Positions 6,226-12,690 of a DNA stretch of 15,032 nucleotides are shown in pieces. Origin of the DNA: Pseudomonadota bacterium (GTDB lineage Bacteria > BMS3Abin14); contig QIFJ01000189.1 in assembly GCA_003229755.1 (NCBI GenBank), positions 1-15,032 on the forward strand, given 5' to 3'. Under the pieces are notes generated by a model. The model did no database searches. It was not told the origin of the DNA and worked only from the letters and a program-made list of their open reading frames with translations. The position numbers and the translations under genes were made by a program. How positions within the stretch are numbered: position 1 is the stretch's first letter; each line of letters opens with the position of its first letter.

Positions 6226-8184
6226 CTACCGGGCATCCAGGGTTGATCTGATACGGGAAAGTAGCTCTGAGTTATTGAATGGTTTTCTCAGGAAGTCTAT
6301 ATCGGCCCCGTTAACTCCCTTTTGCTGGAGTTTGTCATCAGCGTAACCAGACATGAAAATCACCTTCATCCCGGGATTTTTCTCCAGGAGATCCCTGGCT
6401 ACCTCAGGTCCGGATCTTCCGGGAAGTATGACATCCGACAGCAGCAGGGAGGGCCTGGTGCCTTTTTTATCCAGCGCTTCCTTGAGTTCCTCACCGTTCA
6501 GGGCACCGATAACAGTGTAACCGTGTTCCTCGAGTATCTCACATATAAAATGGTTGATATCCGGTTCATCCTCCAGAACCGCGAGGATCTCATCTCCTTT
6601 AAGATCCGTAAATGAACGTATCTTATCTTTGGCCTCGACTACTTTCTCTTCTCCTTCGTGGGCAGGCAAGTAGATGGAAAATGTCGTCCCCACGTTCGTC
6701 TCACTCTCAACACTTACATATCCGTACAGCTGTTGAACTATACCGTAGATGGTCGAGAGCCCCAGTCCGGTGCCGTCTTTTTTGGTCGTGTAGAACGGCT
6801 CAAATATATGTTCCTTCACATCCTCGGGGATCCCGGAACCTCTATCCGAGACAGTTATCTCCACATAATTTCCGGGCTTTATGTTGAAAATGGTCATTGA
6901 AAACGATTCATCGAGATAGACGTTTTTCAGCGCAACCCTTATCTCACCACCATCCGGCATGGCCTCGCGGGCGTTAACTACAAGGTTAAGGACCATCTGT
7001 TCCACCTGGCTTGGTCCTGCCAATATGGGCAGAAGCTCCTCGCCGAACTCGGTAACATATTCAATATCTTCCCCGAGGATATTGTCCAGCATCTTCCCCA
7101 TTCTCCTGATCAGTTCTTCCGGATCAAGCAGGGTGGGTTCAAGCTTTCGTTCCTTTGAAAATACCAGCAGCTGTTTTGTCATCTCACCTGCCCTGGCAGC
7201 TGTATCAATTATCCTTCGGACCTTTTCAATAGCCTCCTCGTCCTCCACAGACTGCCACAGGAGCAGCTCCGCGTTGCCAATTATTGCCGTGAGCATATTA
7301 TTGAAGTCATGAGCAACCCCGCCAGCAAGCCGACCGATGGCCTCCATCTTCTGGGATTGCAGTAACTGGACCTGCACTTTTTCCATCCCTACTTCGGCGG
7401 CTTTCCGTTCCGTGATATCCTGGACAGTACCTGTCATATGAACGGGCTTGCCGTCATCGTCAAACTGCGCCTCCCCCAGCTCGTGCACGATCCTGATGGA
7501 ACCGTCAGGCCTCACTACGCGATGCTCTAAACTGTAATTTTCATCTGGATCCGCAAGGGCCCTTTCAATGGCATCTGCTACAAGTTCTCTATCGTCCGGA
7601 TGAACAAACTCCAGAAAAGTCTCGTAAGAGGGGTCGAAGTCCTCAGGCTCCTGGCCGAAGATCCTGTAAACTTCCTCAGACCACTTAAGGTCATCCTTTT
7701 CGATATTCCAGTCCCAGCTCCCCAGGTGCGCTATCTCCTGGGCCCTGGCAAGACTCTCGCGGCTCTTTTTGATCTCCTCAACTGCAATATTCTTCTCCTC
7801 TATGATCCTCATGCGCTCCAGAGCTGATTCAACCGCCGGACCCAGCTTGACAAGGAACTCCTTTAGAACATAATCCGCGGCGCCGACTTTCATGCAGGAT
7901 ACAGCAGTCACTTCATCAATGGAGCCAGTGGCGATTATTACGGGGATATGAGGAGCGACCTTCTGGACTATATCTATTACTTCCAGCCCGTTCAGACCCG
8001 GGAGAGAATAATCCGAGATGACGACATCGGGTGTGAACTTTTCCAGCTGGATATACAGCTCTTCCCTGTTATCCACAGTAGTAGACAGAATATCCAGTCC
8101 GGCCTTTTTCAGCTCCAGTTTGATCAGTTCCGCGTCCTCAGGAACGTCCTCAACAATAAGTATCTTTGTCTTCTCGACAGCCAT
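6226..8184 (-). CDS. Soluble hybrid histidine kinase, REC-PAS-HisKA-HATPase-REC
   Basis: A cytoplasmic phosphorelay protein of 652 residues with no membrane segments. The first receiver spans about 5-125, with acidic pocket E12/D13, phospho-acceptor D58 (VVISDYSLPG) and K108. K108 is followed by E instead of the usual P. A helical linker leads to a PAS domain (about 150-262, ending TGTVQDITER). The kinase core has the phosphorylated H292 in GGVAHDFNNMLTAI, the N box NLVVNAREAMPDGGEI (400-415), the G1 box DRGSGIP and the G2 box GTGLGLS. The second receiver (about 531-650) has D584 in LLSDVILPG and K634 in RKPF. It is the last gene of the four-gene signalling cassette and overlaps the response regulator gene by 35 bases. 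The ATG has only a weak ribosome site, so coupling to the upstream gene is likely. Signal and target are unknown. Confidence 0.93.
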   Translation of the reverse strand: MAVEKTKILIVEDVPEDAELIKLELKKAGLDILSTTVDNREELYIQLEKFTPDVVISDYSLPGLNGLEVIDIVQKVAPHIPVIIATGSIDEVTAVSCMKVGAADYVLKEFLVKLGPAVESALERMRIIEEKNIAVEEIKKSRESLARAQEIAHLGSWDWNIEKDDLKWSEEVYRIFGQEPEDFDPSYETFLEFVHPDDRELVADAIERALADPDENYSLEHRVVRPDGSIRIVHELGEAQFDDDGKPVHMTGTVQDITERKAAEVGMEKVQVQLLQSQKMEAIGRLAGGVAHDFNNMLTAIIGNAELLLWQSVEDEEAIEKVRRIIDTAARAGEMTKQLLVFSKERKLEPTLLDPEELIRRMGKMLDNILGEDIEYVTEFGEELLPILAGPSQVEQMVLNLVVNAREAMPDGGEIRVALKNVYLDESFSMTIFNIKPGNYVEITVSDRGSGIPEDVKEHIFEPFYTTKKDGTGLGLSTIYGIVQQLYGYVSVESETNVGTTFSIYLPAHEGEEKVVEAKDKIRSFTDLKGDEILAVLEDEPDINHFICEILEEHGYTVIGALNGEELKEALDKKGTRPSLLLSDVILPGRSGPEVARDLLEKNPGMKVIFMSGYADDKLQQKGVNGADIDFLRKPFNNSELLSRIRSTLDAR

Positions 8185-8683
8185 ATTTTCCCGTTCTTGC
8201 GCTACTCGCTCTCATAGACAGCGCAACAAAGATCAGCTTGCCATCAACTGGCGCTTCGTTCAATACCATCCAGTATAACCCCAGTTGGACGACTGACTTG
8301 AAAAATTTATCAAAGTCAACCGGTTTTACTATGTAGCTGTTCGCACCGTTCTCATAACACTCCGAAAGGTCCTTGTCCTCCTTTGAGGAGGTGAGTACAA
8401 CTACCGGGGTCTGCTTCGTCCTCTCATCCGACTTTATCCTCTTGAGGATCTCGTTCCCGCTTACCTTGGGGAGTTTCAGATCCAGGAATATCACCCTGGG
8501 CCTGTCCGATATTTCCCTGTCAGCGTATTCCCCCTCAGTGAAGATATAGTCCATTGCTTCTTCCCCATCAGATATGACCTTGACCTTGTTGGCCAGGTTG
8601 TGTTTCCTAAAAGCCCTCAGCGTGAGCTCCGCGTCCTCCTGATTGTCTTCCACCAGCAGTATTTCCACCTCATTCTCGTACAT
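8150..8683 (-). CDS. Single-domain response regulator (Rcp1-like CheY family)
   Basis: A receiver domain with no attached output domain. Of 177 residues, about 1-145 form the receiver: E12/D13 in LLVEDNQEDAEL, acceptor D68 in VIFLDLKLPKVSG, T98 in VVVLTSS and K120 in YIVKPVDF. The ending LGLYWMVLNEAP is where related small regulators of phytochrome-type kinases normally stop. Here about 32 further residues follow, with no recognisable fold, and they overlap the start of the next gene by 35 bases. The ATG at 8681-8683 has a good AAGGAG site six bases upstream and lies three bases after the stop of the membrane kinase gene, which is the likely phosphate donor. A downstream hybrid kinase may be a partner. 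Confidence 0.93.
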   Translation of the reverse strand: MYENEVEILLVEDNQEDAELTLRAFRKHNLANKVKVISDGEEAMDYIFTEGEYADREISDRPRVIFLDLKLPKVSGNEILKRIKSDERTKQTPVVVLTSSKEDKDLSECYENGANSYIVKPVDFDKFFKSVVQLGLYWMVLNEAPVDGKLIFVALSMRASSARTGKYGCREDKDTYC

Positions 8684-8686
8684 ATC

Positions 8687-10477
8687 TTACTCCTTTACAG
8701 GTAGAGAAAAGAAAAATGTCGCACCCTCGTTCACCTTACCCTCTGCCCAGACATTTCCGCCGTGGCGGTGGATTATCTTCTGAACAAGGGCTAATCCAAC
8801 CCCGGTCCCCTCGAAATCTTTCTCACTGTGAAGTCTTTGAAATACTCCGAACAGTTTGTGAACGTATTTCATATCGAAACCCACTCCGTTATCCTTAACG
8901 AAGTAGGTAACGTAGTCCTTAAGAATTTTACTGCCGATCTCGATTTTACCGACTTCCTCTCTCTCCGTATACTTCATGGCGTTGGAGATAAGATTGGAGA
9001 AAACCTGATGGAGGAGCTTTGAGTCACCGCGAATACTGGGCAGGGAATTCAGGGACATTTCTATTTCACGGTCATCATAGACAAGTTTCATATCCTTACA
9101 GGCGGACATTGCCACCTTTTTCATGTCCACAGTACTGAAGGCCATGTCTGTCCGCCCCATACGTGAAAACTTAAGCAGATCATCGATGAGGTTTCCCATT
9201 TTGGAGGTATTTTTCACTATAAGATTGAGATAGCGCTTTCCTTCATCATCGAGTTGATCGCCATAATCCTCCAGCACCACATTGGAAAAGCCGCTGACCG
9301 CTCTTAACGGCGCCCTGAGGTCGTGGGAAACTGAATACGAAAATCCCTCCAGTTCCTTGTTAATTTTCTGAAGCTCTTCTTCTACACGCTTCCGCTCATC
9401 GGCCATGCGGTTGAATGTATCGGCCAACTGACCTATTTCGTCCGCAGATGGAACATCAATTCGTTTATCAAGAACCCCGCGGCCAAACTCCTCGATCCCG
9501 GTCATCAATTTCCTGATGGGACCTGTGATAGTCCGTGAGACCGCGATCCCAATCAGTGCAACCAACAGGATGACCAGAATAAGGATCGTAATCATCCTGT
9601 TTCTGAACGCTAATACCGGCGCTATAGCCTCAGAAACATCAATTTCTGTTAGTATTGCAAGCTCGTATTCTGGCAGCCATGAATAGGCGCCGAAAACCTG
9701 TTCTCCTCTGTAATCCGTATATTGATCAACGCCGCTTTTTCCACTCAGGGCTTTTTTTGCACCCTCGGTGTAAATGGCTCGTCTCATCAATGAACCTGGC
9801 TTCAGCCTGCTTTCAGTGATCATGAAGTTGAACTTGTTTACCAGATATGTCTCTTTTGTCCTGGTCAATCCGGAACCCTGCATCATTATTGATGTGATCT
9901 CATCCAGATTAAGGTTGCCGGCAAGCACTGCGACCAGATTCCCCTTCTCATCTTTGATGGGTGTACTAACTGTTACTAAAGCCTGCCCCATGGATAGCGA
10001 GTAATACGCATTCTGAACGTAGGTCCCTTCCCTCCCCTTCTTGAAAAACGGTTGATCCTCACGGTATTTGAACTTGTTTCTCTCATCGGTTGAACTCACT
10101 ATCATCCCGTCGCCGGGACGCAGGATCATCAGTTCGAAAAAACCTCCACCTCCTTCAATGGATACTTTGAAATGCTCGTCTGTCACTTTCCTGGAAGCGT
10201 TCTGCCATTCAACAGTATTTTTATTACCGGGTGAAACTAAAATCCGCGAAAATTCAACAATAAGAGGGCGCTTTGCGAATAAACTCAGACGATCTTTTTT
10301 GTTTTCGATCCAGTCAATAAAGTTGGCTTTCTTCAGGTTGTTGATGGAGACAAGGAGACTGACGGTATTTTGATGGATCGTCCGCTGCCCGTTGGTAAAG
10401 GCCAGGTAGCCTACCAGTGAGAGGGGCAGTGTAGTCAGAAGGACAAACAGGAGAGTAAGTTTTGCAGTCAGTTTCAC
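8687..10477 (-). CDS. Membrane sensor histidine kinase, Cache-HAMP-HisKA-HATPase
   Basis: An inner-membrane sensor of 596 residues. Helix one is at about 7-27. A periplasmic Cache-type sensing domain follows at about 30-290, with typical phrases such as FFELMILRPGDGMIVSSTDE and VSTPIKDEKGNLVAVLAGNL. Helix two is at 293-313, then HAMP (about 314-367, beginning RTITGPIRKLMTGI), a short coiled linker, HisKA with H385 in SYSVSHDLRAPLRAVSGFS, and the ATPase with NLISNAMKY, DNGVGFD and GTGVGLAL. The kinase core resembles those of phytochrome-like enzymes, which often pair with the kind of small regulator encoded next. The GTG start shares four bases (GTGA) with the stop of the binding-protein gene, a sign of coupled translation. 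The ligand is unknown; the neighbouring binding protein may present it. Confidence 0.94.
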   Translation of the reverse strand: MKLTAKLTLLFVLLTTLPLSLVGYLAFTNGQRTIHQNTVSLLVSINNLKKANFIDWIENKKDRLSLFAKRPLIVEFSRILVSPGNKNTVEWQNASRKVTDEHFKVSIEGGGGFFELMILRPGDGMIVSSTDERNKFKYREDQPFFKKGREGTYVQNAYYSLSMGQALVTVSTPIKDEKGNLVAVLAGNLNLDEITSIMMQGSGLTRTKETYLVNKFNFMITESRLKPGSLMRRAIYTEGAKKALSGKSGVDQYTDYRGEQVFGAYSWLPEYELAILTEIDVSEAIAPVLAFRNRMITILILVILLVALIGIAVSRTITGPIRKLMTGIEEFGRGVLDKRIDVPSADEIGQLADTFNRMADERKRVEEELQKINKELEGFSYSVSHDLRAPLRAVSGFSNVVLEDYGDQLDDEGKRYLNLIVKNTSKMGNLIDDLLKFSRMGRTDMAFSTVDMKKVAMSACKDMKLVYDDREIEMSLNSLPSIRGDSKLLHQVFSNLISNAMKYTEREEVGKIEIGSKILKDYVTYFVKDNGVGFDMKYVHKLFGVFQRLHSEKDFEGTGVGLALVQKIIHRHGGNVWAEGKVNEGATFFFSLPVKE

Positions 10478-11460
10478 ATCATCTTTCCGTAGATATCTTC
10501 AAGGAATTTCATTGTGTAGACCTTTTCCAGGTCCGCAGGTTCGGAAATAACCTTCTGTTCCAGGAGCAGTTTGCTCATGCCCTCCCAGATCTCGGCCTTC
10601 ATCCAGCCGATCTGATCTTCCCCTGTGTGGATAAGCGGAAGCTGGGCTTCCATCATTTTCGTCTGAAGCTCTCTGTCTTTTTCTTTTGCGAATTTCAGAG
10701 TTATTTCTACCGCTTCTTCAACGTTCTCAACAGCATAACGCCAACCCTTCAAAGAAGCCCTCAGGAATCTGAGGATCAGGTCTGGATCACTGTTTATCAG
10801 TTTGTCCGTTGTGAACAGAGTGTCAGAGTAAAGGTGAATGCCATAGTCACTGGGGAGGATGATATTAAACTTGTAACCAGCACTCATAAGTTGCTGGACA
10901 CTGCCGGTAATGTAGCGTGATTGTATATCTATATCACCATTGAGGAAGCTTTTGTATGTTCGGTCATAGGGAACATGTTTGAGCTGGTTGGAATCCAGGC
11001 CCAGTTTTTCCATCATAGCTTGCAACTGAACTCTGCTATCTTTACTAGTAGCTATCGTATGATTGAGAAAATCGGCGGGCCTTTTAATCCCTGAGCCTTT
11101 TTTTGAGACGAATACAAGAGGGTTTCTTCTGAAAACTACTGCAATAGCGCGGATTTTGATGCCTGATAACCTCTCTCTAATAATATGCTCGGGAGCAGTT
11201 ATCCCGAATTGCGCGTTCCCGGAGGTTACTTCCCCGACATTGTCAATATTGGAGCCTCCTTCATTAAATTCCACATCTATCTTTTCCTCTGCGAAATAGC
11301 CCTTCTCTCTGGCAACATACAGACCCGCGAACTGAGCCTGGTGGACCCACTTGAGCTGCACAGTTACCTTGTCGAAGGGTACTGGAGCTTCCTGCCTGGA
11401 ACACGATACAAGAAGGAGCAAAACGAAAATTATTACACTAAAACCTATGGCTTTTCTCAC
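10474..11460 (-). CDS. NMT1/THI5-family periplasmic substrate-binding lipoprotein
   Basis: A 328-residue binding protein of the ABC-transporter type. The N-terminus is a lipoprotein signal: basic start MRK, hydrophobic core and lipobox LVSC with C20 as the acylated residue. The mature part begins VTVQLKWVHQAQFAGLYVA followed by an EKGYF motif, typical of NMT1/SsuA-like folds and, as I recall, of versions fused to sensor kinases. The GTG start at 11458-11460 follows a GGGGGTG ribosome site. No permease or ATPase gene is in the window, and the next gene, overlapping by four bases, is a Cache sensor kinase. That points to a sensory role rather than uptake, though it could still serve a transporter encoded elsewhere. 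The ligand cannot be read from sequence; aromatic, pyrimidine or sulfonate-like compounds are known for the family. Confidence 0.9.
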   Translation of the reverse strand: MRKAIGFSVIIFVLLLLVSCSRQEAPVPFDKVTVQLKWVHQAQFAGLYVAREKGYFAEEKIDVEFNEGGSNIDNVGEVTSGNAQFGITAPEHIIRERLSGIKIRAIAVVFRRNPLVFVSKKGSGIKRPADFLNHTIATSKDSRVQLQAMMEKLGLDSNQLKHVPYDRTYKSFLNGDIDIQSRYITGSVQQLMSAGYKFNIILPSDYGIHLYSDTLFTTDKLINSDPDLILRFLRASLKGWRYAVENVEEAVEITLKFAKEKDRELQTKMMEAQLPLIHTGEDQIGWMKAEIWEGMSKLLLEQKVISEPADLEKVYTMKFLEDIYGKMM

Positions 11461-11619
11461 GGTATCACCCCCAGAAACGAGTAAACCATTTGAACAGGAT
11501 CAGCGTAGTTTTTTGAATATTAAAACTTTAGTTATCAGTAAACAGGACTTATGCGGGGACACGGGAAGGATAGCATGAAGTGGACTACAAAAAGCCCCCT
11601 CAAATTATCACTTTTGTCG

Positions 11620-11648
11620 ATAATAAACGAACAAATCCAATAATACAA
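11620..11648 (-). promoter_or_regulatory. Possible sigma-70-type promoter of the signalling cassette
   Basis: On the minus strand TTGTAT and TATTAT are separated by 17 bases, about 160 bases before the binding-protein start. The -10 box matches the consensus at five of six positions and the -35 at four or fewer. The region is AT-rich, so chance is a real alternative. Confidence 0.35.
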
Positions 11649-11748
11649 GCTAATTTACTATTTTTTGTGAAGATTAGAACGTCAGGAATTTGATATTGGA
11701 AAATGGAGATTAGAAATCGGGTTTACAACATTGGAACATTTATTTAAA

Positions 11749-11874
11749 GCCGGGGTTTTGGTGAATCACGAAGCGAAGCTAAAAGGGGGTTGCGTAGCCG
11801 AGTGATTACACCAAAAACCCGGCTTCTTATGGAGACTATATACCAAAATTCTACCAACTAATCGGGAGATGAAC
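11749..11874. repeat. Full copy of an interspersed hairpin element at the 3' end of the rubrerythrin gene
   Basis: Arms 11749-11769 (GCCGGGGTTTTGGTG...) and 11802-11823 (...CACCAAAAACCCGGC) pair over about 20 bp with one mismatch and one bulged base, around a 32-base loop. A tail (11847-11874) containing GGGAGATGAAC follows. A second, internally deleted copy is at 6144-6203. Both copies end 22-25 bases past a stop codon. On the minus strand the stem is followed by CTTTAAATAAA rather than a clear T run, so it is not a textbook terminator, but it could act in transcript ending or 3'-end stability. Confidence 0.75.
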
Positions 11875-11899
11875 CCCAATTTCTAAATTCCATTAAATA

Positions 11900-12361
11900 C
11901 TATACTTCCTGATCCTCCCACCCGGGAGTTTGCTTGATCCTGGCCAGTTCTGCCTCCAGCATATCGTAGTGTCCCTGCTCGAAGTCCACCAGGTACTCCA
12001 GGAAACTTTTGGACCTGGGGTCCTTTTCCTCGTCAGCCATCCTGGCATAGTTCTGTACAGCCTCTTTTTCCTTTTCCATGGCGAACGTTATAACCTCCAT
12101 CATCGACATCCCATCGATATCAGGCAGCTCAAATTCACCGGCTCTAAATTCGATATCCCCCACTTCTGTCCCTGTCTGCGCCCAGTAAAGACGGCTGAGG
12201 GTTGTTCTGTGCTCAAGTTCGTCATCTGCCAGGGTGAGGAGCCTCCTCCTTACCAGGGGGTTCTTCACTTTTTTTGAGGCTGCCAGATAGAACTCCCTGG
12301 CCAGCATCTCAGCCTTGATAGCTTCGATTAATGTATCACCGGTCTCGATATTCGCTCTCAA
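11900..12361 (-). CDS. Rubrerythrin-like ferritin-fold diiron protein (no rubredoxin domain)
   Basis: A 153-residue four-helix protein, probably acting in peroxide or iron handling in an oxygen-sensitive cell; cytoplasmic. Likely diiron ligands are E18 and/or E23 in helix one, E48 and H51 (ExxH, in DDELEHR), glutamates at 96-100 (AMEKEKEAVQNY), and E128 and H131 (ExxH, in FEQGHYDML). This two-ExxH pattern is the rubrerythrin/ferritin-like signature. No CxxC pairs are present, so the electron-accepting rubredoxin part is lacking. I chose the TTG at 12359-12361 because a perfect GGAGG lies seven bases upstream. The frame extends to ATG 12445, but those 28 residues run through the ribosome site and a hairpin repeat. 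It stands apart from its neighbours and ends just before a repeat element. Confidence 0.87.
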   Translation of the reverse strand: MRANIETGDTLIEAIKAEMLAREFYLAASKKVKNPLVRRRLLTLADDELEHRTTLSRLYWAQTGTEVGDIEFRAGEFELPDIDGMSMMEVITFAMEKEKEAVQNYARMADEEKDPRSKSFLEYLVDFEQGHYDMLEAELARIKQTPGWEDQEV

Positions 12362-12368
12362 ATTTCCA

Positions 12369-12373
12369 CCTCC
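12369..12373 (-). promoter_or_regulatory. Ribosome binding site that fixes the rubrerythrin-like gene start
   Basis: Perfect GGAGG on the minus strand, seven bases before the TTG at 12361. It lies inside the longer frame opening at 12445, arguing against that start. Confidence 0.8.
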
Positions 12374-12390
12374 GTGTTTGATAGGGTCGC

Positions 12391-12413
12391 AAAAAGCCCA
12401 TCCATGGCTTTTT
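12391..12413. repeat. A5/T5 hairpin upstream of the rubrerythrin-like gene
   Basis: AAAAAGCC (12391-12398) and GGCTTTTT (12406-12413) form a perfect 8-bp stem with a seven-base loop, 17 bases upstream of the GGAGG site on the minus strand. After the stem the minus strand reads GCGACCCTATCA, similar in layout to ACGAGGGAATCA after the tilS leader hairpin at 5986-6008. It could be a bidirectional weak terminator, a leader structure or an interspersed repeat. Confidence 0.5.
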
Positions 12414-12530
12414 ACTCCGCGGAAAGCGAAAAGTGTCATTTTCACTTTGTTTAATTTCTGTCAATTTATCACCGTGCTGATTAGGATTCCAGAGTTTTTT
12501 CAAGTTGTGAAACATTGATGCGTGAAGTTC

Positions 12531-12562
12531 CAGGACCCAGGACCCATGACTCAGGACCCAGG
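12531..12562. repeat. CAGGACCCA short tandem repeat
   Basis: The unit AGGACCCA occurs three times: twice back to back with shared bases, and once more after an ATGACTC variant. A simple repeat directly abutting the hairpin cluster. Confidence 0.65.
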
Positions 12563-12569
12563 AAAAGTC

Positions 12570-12604
12570 ATCGCTTCGTCACGCCTACAGCGTGACGAAG
12601 CGAT
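12570..12604. repeat. Perfect 15-bp inverted repeat with a five-base loop
   Basis: ATCGCTTCGTCACGC (12570-12584) and its exact complement (12590-12604) flank CTACA. It lies 87 bases past the stop of the PAS kinase gene. On the minus strand the stem is followed by GACTTTTCC, a weak T run, so it could end that transcript. Its close relation to the following stem suggests a REP-like mobile repeat instead. Confidence 0.75.
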
Positions 12605-12627
12605 CCTACGGCTCGTCCAAAAACAGG

Positions 12628-12667
12628 ATTGCTTCGTCATCACGCATGAGGCGAAATTCCTCGCAAT
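12628..12667. repeat. Imperfect hairpin related to the 12570 stem
   Basis: ATTGC at one end and GCAAT at the other, with an inner TTCGTCAT / ATGAGGCGAA pairing. GCTTCGTCA is shared with the 12570 stem. The layout GATTGCTTCG...CTCGCAATGAC is one I recall as a common short repeat between genes in environmental bacteria; this is from memory and not checked. Confidence 0.55.
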
Positions 12668-12690
12668 GACTGACTTAAAACCCTCCTGCC

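Larger units (their letters stand above)
11461..11899. other. Intergenic region between the rubrerythrin gene and the signalling cassette
   Basis: 439 bases with no convincing gene. The lower half is the leader of the binding-protein gene, with a possible promoter at 11620-11648. The upper part holds the full copy of the 3'-end hairpin element (11749-11874), immediately after the rubrerythrin stop. The rest is AT-rich and shows nothing recognisable. Confidence 0.6.
12362..12690. other. Repeat-rich intergenic region between the PAS kinase and the rubrerythrin-like gene
   Basis: 329 bases without a supported gene. It contains the rubrerythrin leader with its hairpin (12391-12413), an AT-rich stretch probably carrying that gene's promoter (12430-12515, no confident boxes), a CAGGACCCA tandem repeat (12531-12562), a perfect hairpin (12570-12604) and a related imperfect stem (12628-12667). 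Confidence 0.6.

Noticed and set aside
10474..11460. Thiamine-precursor (HMP) binding protein ThiY as a specific call
   Set aside because: The fold family fits, but there are no thiamine genes or transporter genes nearby and no ligand-specific residues could be identified.
11749..11823. Integron attC site
   Set aside because: The size and stem suit attC, but the arms lack the GTTRRRY / RYYYAAC core sites and no gene cassette or integrase is nearby.
12362..12445. Longer N-terminus for the rubrerythrin-like protein from ATG 12445
   Set aside because: The extra 28 residues are encoded by the hairpin repeat and the perfect GGAGG site, and they do not resemble the ferritin-like family.
12531..12667. 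CRISPR array
   Set aside because: Repeat units are short, irregular and not separated by unique spacers of constant length; no cas genes.
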